Source: Laguncularia racemosa (lineage: Eukaryota; Streptophyta; Magnoliopsida; Myrtales; Combretaceae). Taken from it: a stretch of DNA of 64,000 nt. Numbering within the stretch: position 1 is the stretch's first letter; every line of letters begins with the position of its first letter. Positions 32,496 to 43,661 of this stretch are shown here, one piece after another. The stretch is from the NCBI GenBank assembly GCA_037954665.1, contig JBBMOL010000205.1, forward strand, positions 248,001 through 312,000, read 5' to 3'. Below the pieces are notes generated by a model, which was not told the origin of the DNA, did no database searches, and saw nothing but the letters and a program-made list of their open reading frames with translations. The position numbers and the translations under genes are program-made.

Positions 32496-34544
32496 ATTAA
32501 ATGAGAAAAGGGCTAACCTAGCTGGTCCACCCATGCGCCCTAAATAAGTAAAGGGAAGGTAATGTTGTGAGTTCCAATCCTAGAAGGCACTATGGAAAAA
32601 AAATTTTGCTTACTAAGGCAGGGTTGCCATGTGTCGACAGTTTATTGGCTAAGAAAGATTACGTGCCCAGCACGTAGTCATCTTCAACCTCCAGAACATG
32701 GCCAAGAATCGCTAAGGAGAGATATGTGCACGGGATATTAGCAAATCTAACCAAACCGGAGTTGTTTTCGCCAAATTTGATACACATTTATCACTTATAA
32801 CTAAAAGAAAATGATTTAATCCAAGAAACGAATAGATTTGAGGAGATTAATCTAAATCTCAAAGGGATAAAAACAAGTCCCAACGATGAGGGTGAATCGA
32901 GCTTATCAAGCTCAGTCTTATGGGTCTATAAATAGAGCTCGACTTCATAAACAAGAAAAAAAATCACCATAAACATGCACTCGTAAGCCTTAGCCGGAAC
33001 TTTCTCTCTCTAGAAACTTATATAACCATCCTCTACATTATCTCTAGGGTTAAGAGCTCTATACACAAAATTGAACCACGAATTAGGTATTAACAAGTTC
33101 CTAAAGATTCCTAGTTTTAGAGAAAGGCCATCTTTTGCATCAATTTGACTAAAAGAGGAAAAATCCTCAAGACCCATTGTCAACTGCCATTAGCGTTTTC
33201 GAACTGCCACACTCCAGGTGACTTAGGTGCAAATTGCTACCACGATTGAGTTTCTCGTTCAATAAAGCCCAAGCCGACACTTCCTTACGCTTCAACAACC
33301 ACTGAACACAGCCACCGACGAAGACTCCAGCCGCTATAAACACAGGCGACCCAACTTGAATTTAACCTGAATTCTAACCCGAACCGACTCGCGATCTGAC
33401 TCGCATCTAGGTAAGTGGTGTTATTGTTGTTATTAGTATTATTATTACTATTTAGATTAATTGGCCTATTCGATTTTATTTTCTTATGGCGATTAGAATC
33501 TAAGTTTTAAATTAATTGGGTTAATAACCTTAGTTAGTTTAATTAATGATCTTAGATTAATAAGGTCAATTATAGGATTGAAAATATATATATATATATA
33601 TGATGACATAATGTAATTAAGAAAATGGTTTCAATAAATGTCATGATTATGTGAATTGTTATGAGTGAATCGTTGTATAGGCCTTAGGTGTTGCAGTGTA
33701 ACCATTGCCTAAGGACGATTAGGTTCCTAATTATTTGTCTTAATAATACCTAGGTTACAAGCATAAAGATATATATATAAACTAAGGGTTTAGGATGTGG
33801 TTTTATTTTTTTTAAAGAAAAAAATGTCTTGTCACATAAAAAAAATGATTTTCTTGAAATAAAAATTTAATTGATGTTTTGGTTTTAAAGTTAGAGTTTT
33901 CTTTTTAGTCCTTCAAAAATTGGTAAATGAAAATTAGGTTTAGAATTTTTCTTTTTTTTAAATTAAAAAATGGTAATAAACATAAATTTGGCCAGTCTTT
34001 TTTTAATTAAAATTAAATAAAAACACTAAAGTTTTATAAACAAGCGAACTACAACTTCTTTGATCTCGAATAGCAAGTACATAAGCACCCCTATGGGACA
34101 ACTCTAAAAAAATATATTTTTTCTTTTTTTTGAGTTTATTATCAGTATAATCATTATTATTTTTTTCCTTTCTTTTTTTCTTTTTTAAGTATTTTTTTAA
34201 TATATGCTAAAAAGGATATCACAAAAATATAATTCAAATTTCAAAAGCTTAAGATGGTAACTTTAGGGTTTTAATAGGTTAGGTCCTGAATCAAGAATCT
34301 TTAGTTTTTTTTTCTTTTATTCTTTTTATAAAAAGAGATGATTTCATTTACCAATGTTCAAATTAGGATTAATCCACTCAATTAACCATAAACTTGACAA
34401 TTTTTCCCAACTCCAATTGTGTGACAACTCCAAATAAATAAAAAATCAAAATTTTCCTAATTTAAGTCAAGGGTTTATATTAAATGAACATAGGATTCAA
34501 TATAAATCGAATTAGGAAAAATAAAATTGAAATTAGACTCGACA
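32496..34544 (+). repeat. Ogre element 3' LTR, first ~265 bp missing
   Basis: Aligns with 21358-23408. It starts abruptly at TTAAATGAGAAAAGGG. tRNA-like boxes: TAACCTAGCTGGT (32514-32526) and GAGTTCCAATCC (32569-32580). TATAAATA at 32927-32934, splice donor at 33411 (ATCTAG|GTAAGT), terminus GACTCGACA. A primer-site-like TGACAACTCC lies at 34422-34431. Confidence 0.85.
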
Positions 34545-34549
34545 CCTAT

Positions 34550-35056
34550 CACCCACAAACTAACGAGCAAATTGAGGTAGTTAATAGAACTTTGATCACT
34601 TTGTTAAGGGTAATCATTGAGAAAAACATTAGGACGTGGGGGGATTGTTTACTATTTGTGGAGTTTGCATATGATAAGGCTATTCATAGCACTACTCATT
34701 GTTCTCCATTTGAAATTGTTTATGGTTTTAATCTACTTACTCCTATTGACTTATTACCATTTCCACCTAACAACTTTGTGAGTGTTGATGTTAATTCCAA
34801 AGCAGATTTTGTGAGGAAATTACATAAGTAATCGAAGGAGCGGATTGAAAGACAAAATACTAAGGTAGCTTCTCATGTGAACAAGGGAAGAAGGCCCATG
34901 GTGTTTCAACCAAGTGAATGGGTGTAGGTGCATTTTTGTAAAGAGGGATTTCCCCTTCAAAGGAAATCTAAGCTAAACCTAAGAGGAGACGATCCATTTT
35001 AGATCCTTGAGAAGATCAATGTCAATGAATACAAAGCGGACTTACCAGGTAAGTAT
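34550..35056 (+). pseudogene. Element B integrase, end of core and C-terminal domain
   Basis: Integrase resumes after the Ogre insertion with a QTNEQIEVVNRTL motif holding the catalytic Glu, then CSPFEIVYGFNLLTPIDL. A stop at 34829 and others near 34925 and 35000 break the C-terminal domain (RRPMVFQPSEWV, KINVNEYKADLPGKY). The frame reaches AACGT (35057-35061), the duplication of the next solo LTR, and continues at 37186. Confidence 0.88.
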
Positions 35057-35061
35057 AACGT

Positions 35062-37180
35062 TGTCGAGTCTAATTTTTGAATTCCCATTCCTAATCCGAT
35101 CTAAACTAGACCCTATGCTCATCTAATCTAGATCCTCGACTTGAGTTAGGAATTTCGTTTAATTTTTGAAGTCGCCACCCAACTGTTTGTTGGGAAAATT
35201 GAATTAAGACTAAAGGAGCGGATTAGTCTTAATTTGGACTACTAGTCGTCGTTATTTTCTCTTCTCGTTTTTGTGAGAAGAGAAAAAGGGAAAACCAGAG
35301 TTTCTAAGTTCGGGGGCTAACCTATTAAAACCTTTACGGTTACCACCTAATCTCCCAAAATTGTTTATCTTTAGAAATGTGTTTCATTTGTGTTTCTGTT
35401 ACTTTTATTATGTTTTTGGAATTATTTTGAGAAAATGATTTTTCATATATTTTAGGGGTTGACCCGAATGGGTGCCTACGTACCTGCTATTCAGGATCAA
35501 ACAAGTCGTAGTTCGCTTTTCTGAAAACCTTTAGATTTGTTGATGAATTTTAATTTTGAAATTTCTTATGATTTATGTTCTTAACATCTTTGGGATTTTT
35601 CTAAAAATTTCTAAGCCTAAGCTTTGATTTTATTTTGAAAATGATTTTTTTTTTGGGAAAACATCAATTTTGAATTTATTTGAGGAAAATAATTTTTCTA
35701 AGTGCTAAAACTTAATTTTTTATATTTTTCATAATTTTTGAATTTTTATTTTTATTAATTTTCATTATTTTTATGATTTTATTTTTATGATTTTTGTGAT
35801 TTTTATAAATTTTTGTAATTTTTATGCTAGAACATTTTATCCTAAGTTATTATCTATCCTATTTTGAAATCTAAAGTTTTATTATTATTTTTCCTAATCT
35901 TTTTATTATTTTATTCTATTTTTTTATTTTTTTATTCTTTTATTATTTTTTACATTTTATTTATTTTATTATTTATTTATTTTTTTTACATTTTTCTTAA
36001 TTCTAGAAAAATCTAATTTCTACATTTTTCCTATTTATTGAAAATAAAACAAAAACAAATAAATAAATGACTAAACAAATAATAAATAATAAATAACAAA
36101 TTCGGAATAAATAAATAAACCAAATAAATTAATTAAATAAAATAAAAAAAATCCGAAAAGATTTGACTTACCTGGATCCGGGTCGGTGCGCTGGTCGAAT
36201 CGGGTCGGGTCGGATCGGATCGGTCACGGCGGCGGGGTTGGCTCGTTCACGGCGTTCCGGCGGTCGTTTGCGGCGGGTGAAGTGTCGAATCCTAGCTTCT
36301 TGAGGGTGCTGAATCCGATGGTGGTGGCGGCTTACTCCCAGAACGTCTCCTTGCGGCGGCTCAACTCCGATCGATGGTCGCGGCTCCAAGCTTCTTCGGC
36401 GTACTCCGATTTGCTCCTTCCTCTCTCTTTCTCTCTCTCTTTTTTTCGTGCCCTGGCTTCCTCCTGTTCTCCTCTATTTATAGGCACCTCGAACTCCTCT
36501 TGGATAAGCTCGAATCGGCCGATTTAGATAAACCCATATTTTTCCGTTTCTTAGATTCAATTTTATCCCGGCGATTTGATGTTAATCTCTTGTGTTCCTT
36601 TGGTTTATCTGATGGATTTGGCCTTATCTTGACTTTAATCTAGAAGATTAAAAAGAAAACGGCCGATTTCGCCTTCGTCGGACTTCTGTCGGATTTTTTC
36701 CTCTGGCTGGGCCGCGAAGAAGACGATCACGCGCGACGCGCGTGACTTCCCTCGGCCAATCACATGTTGCCACGTGGCAGCTCTAGGGAAAAGAACGAAA
36801 AATTTTTGCCGAGCGCCTGCGGGGGGATTCGAACTCGCGACCTTCAGCCTTCACACGGTTCCCATGCGCACACACGAGCCAGCTAAGCTGGCCCAATTTC
36901 CCGATTTTATTTACATCGCAAATTGTACATATGCGATGCAATTTTTTTATTTTTTTGTATTTTTTGAAATTTCAAAAATTTGTAAAAATTATTTATTATT
37001 CATTATTGCTATTTCTAAAATCATTTTTCAAAATTGAAGTGTTTTCCTATTTATTTTCATTTTTTGAATATTTTTATTATTTATGCTAAATTAAGGAAAA
37101 ATTGGGAAAAATTAGGAAAAATTGAAAATTGATTATTATTGAAAATTATTGATTCCTAGGGCAAAAATGGGGTGTTTACA
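35062..37180 (-). mobile_element. Solo LTR (Ogre-like), minus strand
   Basis: 2.12 kb. On the plus strand it reads TGTCGAG... to ...GGGGTGTTTACA, and perfect AACGT duplications flank it (35057-35061, 37181-37185). It is the same family as the solo LTR at 1583-3674. Features on the minus strand: tRNA-like boxes at 36825-36890, CACGTGG, CCAAT, TATAAATA (36475-36482) and a splice donor CCAG|GTAAGT (36171). No interior is left. It split the integrase C-terminal domain of element B. Confidence 0.95.
36825..36890 (-). promoter_or_regulatory. tRNA-like A and B boxes, best-preserved B box
   Basis: On the minus strand, CAGCTTAGCTGGC (36890-36878) fits the A box except for its first base, and GAGTTCGAATCC (36836-36825) is one base from the B-box consensus. 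The starts are 54 bp apart. GAAGGTCGC just before the B box also looks tRNA-like. The T-stem would not pair well, so a functional tRNA is unlikely. Confidence 0.6.
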
Positions 37181-37185
37181 AACGT

Positions 37186-37440
37186 TAATGCCACATTTAA
37201 TGTTGCTAATCTGAGTCCTTTTGATGTAGGTGATGCTTTTGATTCGAGGACGAATCCTTTTAAGGAAAGGGGGAATGTTATGGAGAAGCAAATGGACCAA
37301 GCTTAGGAAATTTCAACTCATGAAGATCAAGGAGGCAAAGATGCAAGTCAAGAGATTTCAAGTCCGATTAACATGCCTCAAGCACTTATAACAAGATCTC
37401 GAGCTAAAAAGATACAACAAGCATTGATTATTCATCTATA
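37186..37440 (+). pseudogene. Element B integrase tail running into the 3' LTR
   Basis: NATFNVANLSPFDVGDAF continues the domain cut by the solo LTR. Next comes the purine tract read as KERGN, then LTR-encoded sequence with ITRSRAKKIQQALIIHL (about 37385-37440). A stop at 37304-37306 shows decay. The layout equals that of A1 and A2. Confidence 0.8.
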
Positions 37441-38055
37441 AGGCTTGGTGAGGATGGCTAGTGAAGAACTTTAAGGATATCAAAGCTTCGAGACAATTGC
37501 AACTTAAGTCCAATACAACTTTGTGCAAGTTAAAGTGGAGATTCCAAACTTTGAGAAGGCTGCTAGCTTTGGAGGTGAAAACGGCCGGCCTTTAGAGCTT
37601 GAAGGCCATTAGCATTGGCAATGAAAGCTATTGGAGTTAGAAATGAAGGTCGCTGGCCAATCAAAGCTGTCGGCTTTGAACAGCGTTGGAGCCAGCTTTC
37701 TTTTGTTGTGTTTGTAATTTGTTCTTTTCCTTAGGGTTTTATGTGTAAGGCCATATATATATATTCCTTTAGCAAGAAGTTTTATCACAAAAGCTATTAC
37801 TTATCCTTTGTGTTCTTGCATGGAATACATGTCTTAGGAACATTTAAGAGAGATTAATTGACTTTCTTATGGAGTGTTCTACCATTAGAACAAGTCCCTT
37901 GTTCTAATTTTTTTGATCATCATCTAAGAGAAACCTAAGTTTAATCCATCTTAGAGATTGAAACTAAATTGACTACAAGGGTTTTCGTGTTACTGCTGTG
38001 AGGGTTCATAATAATCAAAGGGGTTCTCAAGCGTATTCACGGAGGTTCCGTATTG
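37276..38055 (+). repeat. Element B 3' LTR
   Basis: 780 bp, TGTTATGG... to ...GGTTCCGTATTG; the last two bases appear mutated from CA. A GGCCGGCC-containing cluster (37580-37700) lies upstream of a TA-rich promoter-like stretch near 37750. TATAT (38056-38060) follows and pairs with 4705-4709. Confidence 0.88.
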
Positions 38056-38060
38056 TATAT

Positions 38061-38850
38061 AGGATTTGAACTTGCATGTTTAAGTGAGAGGAAGTTTCAA
38101 TTCTTGCCTTGTCATTTCGAATTCGCAATCGACGTGCATCTCAGAATTTTTTTTCCAAATGTTGAGGTTAAATTTAATGCTTCGAATGGATGAATCTAGT
38201 CATGTTCTTGTTCTTGATTCATGGTATCTTATGCTTATTACACAATTTTAGCATAATTTTAGGTGGAACCAAGTGAAAGACACGAATAAAATGAGCTCAA
38301 AGTGAGATTGTTACAAAGAAAACCACATGAAAAAAGCATGGCTAAAGGTTGAATAAGATGGAAATCATGGGTTCAACCCATGTTTTACACGATCTAAAAA
38401 AGGTTTTCGTGTGTGTGTTTTCCAAACAGGCCATTAGCCTATGCCTCAATCATGTAATGCAAGTTATTTGCATTAATTGTTTAAGTTGGCCTAAATTGAA
38501 TTCAACTACTAAATTCGGTTCAAGCCTAAATCAAACCTCATATAATCAATTCATAGAAAATACATAAATAAATAAAGAATAAGTCTATTATACATATGTT
38601 AAAAATAATTTTCGAATTGAGCTCAATTTCATGGTTTTACAAGCTTTAGTTCATTGCTTATCCAGTTAATTGATTTTCTCATAAATTAGTTAATTTAAAT
38701 TGACTTTATTTTTATGATAAAATTAATCAACTTAAATTATAGTGAGAATATTAAATTTTCAAAAAAAAAATTCTCATTTAGAGCCTTAAAAACCCTCTAT
38801 GTATACTTTGACTTTGCTTGATCCTTAAAAATGAAATGACTCAACAAATG
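38061..38850 (-). repeat. LTR-M, piece 3 of 4
   Basis: This joins piece 2 once element B is removed. A decayed tRNA-like pair on the minus strand is visible: B-box-like GGGTTGAACCC (38379-38369) and A-box-like sequence near 38440. A TGCAA/TTGCAT stretch just beyond resembles the same block near 36930-36950. It ends in AAATG (38846-38850), the duplication of element A2. Confidence 0.6.
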
Positions 38851-39772
38851 TGATACGCACTTGGTATGCTCTGATACCAAACTGATGCGAGATCGGTTTG
38901 ATCGGATTCCTAACTGATACGAACCACGCCAACCTGTGATGAAACCCAATACCAATACGTTCGGAATTCGTTACCTAAGATGCAAAAACACCCTCAAGTG
39001 GAAACCGCAACCCGTTGTCTATAAGCGAGACAAGAACCTTGGTATAATATGAAGACGCCACAATCGGGATGAAAGACCGATCGATAAGTCGGGATGAACG
39101 CTACGGAAATTAATCTGATAAGTTCTAGTTAGTTCTTGAAGAACCAAGAGAAGAGCCTCTCAAAAGTGTTGTTAATGTTCTAAGATGTATGTTATTGCTC
39201 TATTCTAAACCCTAGGAGCTTTACACTAGGGTTACAATTCGTGAAAATACAAGTCCAAAACGACGTGACTTCAGTAAGTGCGTAAAATAACAAAACAACA
39301 CAAAAGGCCGGCGTCGGGGAGATACACGGCCGTGTACACGACCATGTACTTTGGCCGTGTACTTTTCTGTGCAAATTCTGGCAACATACACAACCGTGTA
39401 CTTCTGGTCGTGTATCTTTCTGTGGATTTGCTTGACTCCATACACGGCGGTGCCTTTTAGCCGTGTGTCTAGCCATGTATGATTCTGTGCAATCTTGAGA
39501 TTCCTACACGGCCGTGCCTTGTAAATACACGACGCCCTCTTCACCCCGTATCCGATATAACTTGTACAAGAGCAAGGGTCTTCCCATGGTTGTTCCAATC
39601 CGTTCCAACTTCATGATTTCTCCAATCCTTTCCGGCTTCATGGATATCCTTTATCAACCCGTTAAGTGCTTCCTTGAGTCGTTTCGCTTGGTTTCTTGTG
39701 ATCGGTCCAGGCGGCACTTCAAGAGGATCCACATTCCTTCTTCTAGCTTGACTCTCATCATAGATCTCATCA
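38851..39772 (-). repeat. Element A2 3' LTR
   Basis: 922 bp on the minus strand. The added end units are 38851-38882 and 38883-38914; the A1-type end would be at 38915. The CACGGCCGTG palindrome cluster is at about 39320-39530. It starts with TGATGAGATC on the minus strand at 39772. Confidence 0.92.
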
Positions 39773-40660
39773 TTCCCCTCCTCTTGAAAAGGATTTGTCC
39801 TCAAATCATCACCTACATCAAAAGGACTCAAATCAGTAACATTGAATGTGGCACTTACTTGATACTCACCAGGCAAATCTATCTTGTATGCATTATCGTT
39901 GATGCGCTCAAGAATTTGAAATGGTCCATCGCCTCTAAGAAGTAGTTTAGATCAATGCTGCACGGGAAACCGCTCTTTGCGCATGTGAACCCAAACTCAA
40001 TCTCCAGGTTCAAAAACAACTTGTCGACAACCCTTATTGGCTTGTTTCACATACTTCTCTGTTTGTCTCTCAATGTTCAGCCTTGCCTTCTCATGGATCT
40101 GTTTAACAAATTCGGCTTTCTTCTTGCCATCTAGATTAACATACTCAGAAATAGGCAAAGGTGATAAATCCAAAGGAGTCAGTAGATTAAAACCATACAC
40201 AATTTCAAAAGGTGAACAATGAGTAGTGCTATGTACAGGCCTATTATATGCAAACTCCACAAATGGTAGGCAATCCTCCCAGGTCCTAATGTTCTCCTCT
40301 ATGATTGCCCTCAACAATTAAATTAAAGTCCTGTTAACCACCTCAGTTTGCCCATCAATTTGTGGGTGAAAGGTAGTCGAAAACAATAACTTAGTTCCTA
40401 ACTTAGCCCACAATACTCTCCAAAAATGACTCAAAAATTTTACATCCCGATCACTAACAATGCTCCTAGGTATACCATGCGGACGCACTACCTCTCTAAA
40501 GAACAAATTAACAATGTGTATAGCATCATCAGTTTTATGACAAGGAATGAAATGAACCATTTTAGAAAACCTATCAACAACCACAAAAATAGAATCTCAA
40601 CCATGCCTAGGCCAAGGTAATCCTAACACAAAATCCATGGAAATATCTACCCAAGGCTCA
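39541..40660 (-). pseudogene. Element A2 integrase core and LTR-encoded tail, broken
   Basis: The minus strand holds WVDISMDFVLGLP (first Asp), SIVSDRDVKF (second Asp) and GQTEVVNRTL (Glu), so all three core residues are present. A stop near 40318 and another near 39997 break the frame. The C-terminal part 39876-39541 (FNVTDLSPF, polypurine-coded EEGN) extends 232 bp into the 3' LTR and carries a variant GPITRNQAKRL. The zinc finger is lost in the RT-INT deletion. Confidence 0.88.
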
Positions 40661-40751
40661 TGAGGAATGACACGAGACTCATATAACTCATCTAACATAT
40701 CATCTAAGCAAGGAATGGGATGACGATACTTTACCGTGATGTTGTTGATGG
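40661..40751 (-). pseudogene. Element A2 RT stub joined to integrase by deletion
   Basis: Reading on the minus strand from the Athila site, RT sequence INNITVKYRHPIPCLDDML runs to LYES, then jumps to the integrase segment IPHEPWVD. In A1 about 1.4 kb separates these points (16945 to 18330), so RT catalytic motifs, RNase H and the integrase zinc finger are gone. Confidence 0.85.
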
Positions 40752-40756
40752 TGCGG

Positions 40757-42351
40757 TGATCCACGCAAAAAGAGATATAAAATGAGCGTGAATAAATACC
40801 GGCAAGTGTACCGGATCGGATCAAGTAATATAGTGAGAGAAGAGTGTCGAACCACGAAGATTGATTAAGTAATAAACCTATATCAATTTCTAATATTATT
40901 TAGGCAATGATGTTTGATGAGAATTGAATGAATTTATACTAAATGCTCAAAAAGAGAATTGTGGTTGAAAAATGATGAATTGATGGTGGGAAGTAGAATC
41001 CACCCTAATTCTACTAATCATATTGCATTCATGTTATAATAACTCATAGTTATATGGATTTTCACAAGAAACAAAACCTTAATCCTTTATCAAGTTTTAA
41101 AGTAACATTACCCCAATTTAATTTAATAGCTCCCGCTAATTCAAATCAAATGAGGATTCTAATTCACAATCATAAATTTCACAATTATATGATTGCCTAA
41201 TATCTTTAAAATAATTTCTCCTAATCCCTTAGTGAAAAATTTAATAAAAATATTGCATGAAACACTTAGGTCAATTTCTAATAAAATTCAATAACGCTGC
41301 TTCCGCATGAATTATTAAATCTTACTTAGGAATTCTTGATAAAACCTAAATTTCTCTTTCGAGTCATTTACATTTCTATGCATTGATTTCAATTACAAAA
41401 TACAATTCATAGCAGGACTTCTTATATGAAAATTCCGCATATCTATATGTCCTATAACATGAATACAATGATCATTTTAGTTCGAATTATGGCTTCATCT
41501 TGTTTCCCATAAGGATGATTTAGAACATTATGGTATGAATTGCATAAAAACAATTGAAATAAATAGATGCAATGGAATTCATATTAAACAACAAGAATAA
41601 ACTAATAAATGGCATAAAAGAAAATAAAGTAAATGAAACAATTGCTATAATCTTTAAGAACTTCAATCTTCCAAAATGATTCCTTGAATTCTTCAATGGA
41701 AAGCAAACTTCAGCAAAATGACATTCTTTCTTCAAACTAAACTTTGGAAAAATCTAAAGTACCTAAGGGAATTCTAATGATTCAAAAGAAAGACAAATGA
41801 TGCTAAAACAAAGAAGAAGAACAAAGGATGCTAAGCAAAAGGGATTCTAAAACAAAAAGGATGCTTCCAAGGTTCATACGAGGGGCCTATTTATAGATCC
41901 AAAGAGGAGGGGGATAAGGTTGATCTGATGAGGATTTGAGTCAGCAAATTAATTAGGATACGATTTTGGAGAGATTTTCGCAATGGATATCCGAGGAGTA
42001 ATGAAGGCCGGCTCAAGGCCGGTTCAAGGCCGGCGGCCTTGAATGAAGGCCGGCTTTAAGGCCGGCGGCTTTAATGTTTTTTTTAAGGCCGGTTTAATAT
42101 AGGCCGGCTCAAAGCCGGCAGCCTTGAATGTAGGCCGGATCAAGGTCGGCGGCCTTTAGTGCAATCCTCCGCTCGCTTCTTCAATTTTGTAAAAAACTCC
42201 TCCAATTAACTTGTAATTTACTTTTGGGTCCTCAAAACCTGTATTTTCACAATAAACACCATTAAGTATCATTTCTTTATATTTTCTTATAATATTGAAA
42301 TAAATTTAATATAAGTCCAAAAGAAAATATAAGTATAATGTGATCTTATCA
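40757..42351 (-). repeat. Athila 3' LTR
   Basis: Starts TGATAAGATCACATTAT on the minus strand and ends TGGATCA. A TATAAATAGG box on the minus strand (about 41884-41895) has a cluster of AAGGCCGGC/GGCCTT palindromes upstream (42007-42150). It lacks a 14-bp duplication (ATGCTAAACAAAAG type) that the 5' LTR has near 50165-50185. Confidence 0.93.
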
Positions 42352-43661
42352 ACATCCCCACACTTGAACTTTTGCTTGTCCTCAAGCAAAATAATTGATT
42401 TAAACAAGAGAAATCCATCATTGAACTTTTGGTGCCCATTGTTCTGACCATGCTGAAATTTGTAACTAGTATATCTAGTTGAAATTTAGTAGTTAATCTA
42501 AATACAACAGATTTTTAATCCCAGTGTTTAACAATAGAAAACAATACTTAGTCCATAAGTAAAAACATTCATTTAAACTTCATTGGTTATTAGCAAGTAT
42601 CATCTCCCTCAATTTTACTTCTCTAAACAAGATAACAAGGAGTGAAAGCATATGGTATCCATTTTTTTCCTAGAATTTCTCCCCCTTTTTTTTTTTTTGC
42701 CTTAATTGACAGCGGAGTGAGACTTCACTCTTCTGAGGGACCAAAGCTCGCCCATGTCAACCTGGTTTTCATTAAGGTACTAAATTTTTGCCTTTCCGCC
42801 CTTCTCGTTATTGTGAGTTCATTGAGTCGGCACATCCTGGGCTTGTCGCCTAAGTGACCAGGTTTAAAAGGGACCCCTACGAACTCTTCCTCACACTAAC
42901 ATTTAAGATTGGATACTCTTAACTCACTTTCCTGAGTTATTGGAGTAAAGGCTCTTTCTTCTTTCTTTTTTTATTTATTTATTTATTAAGGGATCACTAA
43001 GTAAAATATTTCCTTTACCTCTTTCACTAGGTGTTAAGGTATTCTCAAAGAAATTTCAAGAGAGATTTATCCCAACCAATTTTTCCTTGAAGTAAACTTG
43101 CTTGTTTTTTCAACTTAAGGACTCAATCTCAAGTTCAAAGGCTAAACATAAGGTAAACCCCGTTCTCTAGAGATTTTACTATTAAATTTTAACTATGTAA
43201 ACTAGTCACAACAGTTGGTGAGTAGGGCACCAATCTAAGTTAATTTCAGGATTTCATTGACGATAAACACTTAAGGACATAAATAAAGCATGGGATTTGT
43301 AAGCTCATGATGTGTGCAATCATTATACTTCTACATTTATAATCCCTTCCCCATACTTAAATTGGACAATGTCCTCATTGTTCCAATATGTCACAAAATT
43401 AAGGAAAAGAATGTTAATGCAGAAATTGAAATACTGGTACTTCCCTGGTGTAAAACTGTTCATCAGGAAGAAAATTCCTCCCAAAATGTCTGTCATCCTT
43501 AGAGTGTCTTGAATGCACTGGCGGCTCTTATCCAACCTTGAATTAGTTTTTTTTTTTTTTTTTTTAGTAACGAAATTAAAACACTAGTGTATATACTTAT
43601 TGAGCATGGGCTACCTCCCATGAAGTGCTTAGTTTATAGTCGCAAGCCCGACTTTTCCAAT
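42352..43661 (-). other. Athila 3' region: PPT, no env-like gene
   Basis: AAGTGTGGGGATGT on the minus strand (42365-42352) is the polypurine tract touching the 3' LTR. Between it and the pol stop lie about 1.3 kb with T-runs and no frame above about 75 codons of recognisable protein. Confidence 0.7.

Larger units (their letters stand above)
21093..34544 (+). mobile_element. Tat/Ogre-type Ty3/gypsy retrotransposon, 3' end damaged
   Basis: The 5' LTR (21093-23408) begins TGTAGACACCCC. The 3' LTR (32496-34544) ends GACTCGACA. Flanks are CCTGT (21088-21092) and CCTAT (34545-34549), a TSD with one mismatch. The interior has a primer site, ORF1 before gag, gag, protease, an intron-like spacer, RT-RNase H, a second RNase H and integrase. 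ORF1 plus the dual RNase H are hallmarks of the Tat lineage, and the intron before RT is known from Ogre. At 13.45 kb it is short for Ogre. Stop codons occur in every domain. It inserted into the integrase of element B, just before its catalytic Glu. Confidence 0.92.
4710..38055 (+). mobile_element. Element B: CRM-like Ty3/gypsy retrotransposon, split by four insertions
   Basis: TATAT flanks both ends (4705-4709 and 38056-38060). The 5' LTR is 4710-5310 plus 9535-9673. The 3' LTR is 37276-38055. The interior runs 9674-13230, 20082-21092, 34550-35061 and 37186-37275. Between these lie element C, element A1, the Ogre element and a solo LTR. Each flank rejoins in the correct pol position, so the order is secure. 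Without the guests the element is about 6.7 kb with standard gag-PR-RT-RH-INT order. There is no classical chromodomain. The integrase tail ends in an ITRSRAK motif encoded in the LTR, which I compare with the C-terminal motif of CRM chromoviruses. Many stop codons and diverged LTRs show it is old and defective. Confidence 0.9.

Noticed and set aside
36825..36893. A genuine tRNA gene on the minus strand
   Set aside because: A and B boxes are good, but the T-stem (GCGAG against CCCCC) and acceptor stem do not pair. I report it as tRNA-like promoter sequence.
38910..38920. Element A2 ending at the A1-type LTR terminus (38915)
   Set aside because: Flanks there (CTAAC and AAATG) do not match. 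Using the longer LTR gives a perfect AAATG duplication.
42352..43661. env-like gene after Athila pol
   Set aside because: No long frame, signal peptide or membrane segment in the expected place.
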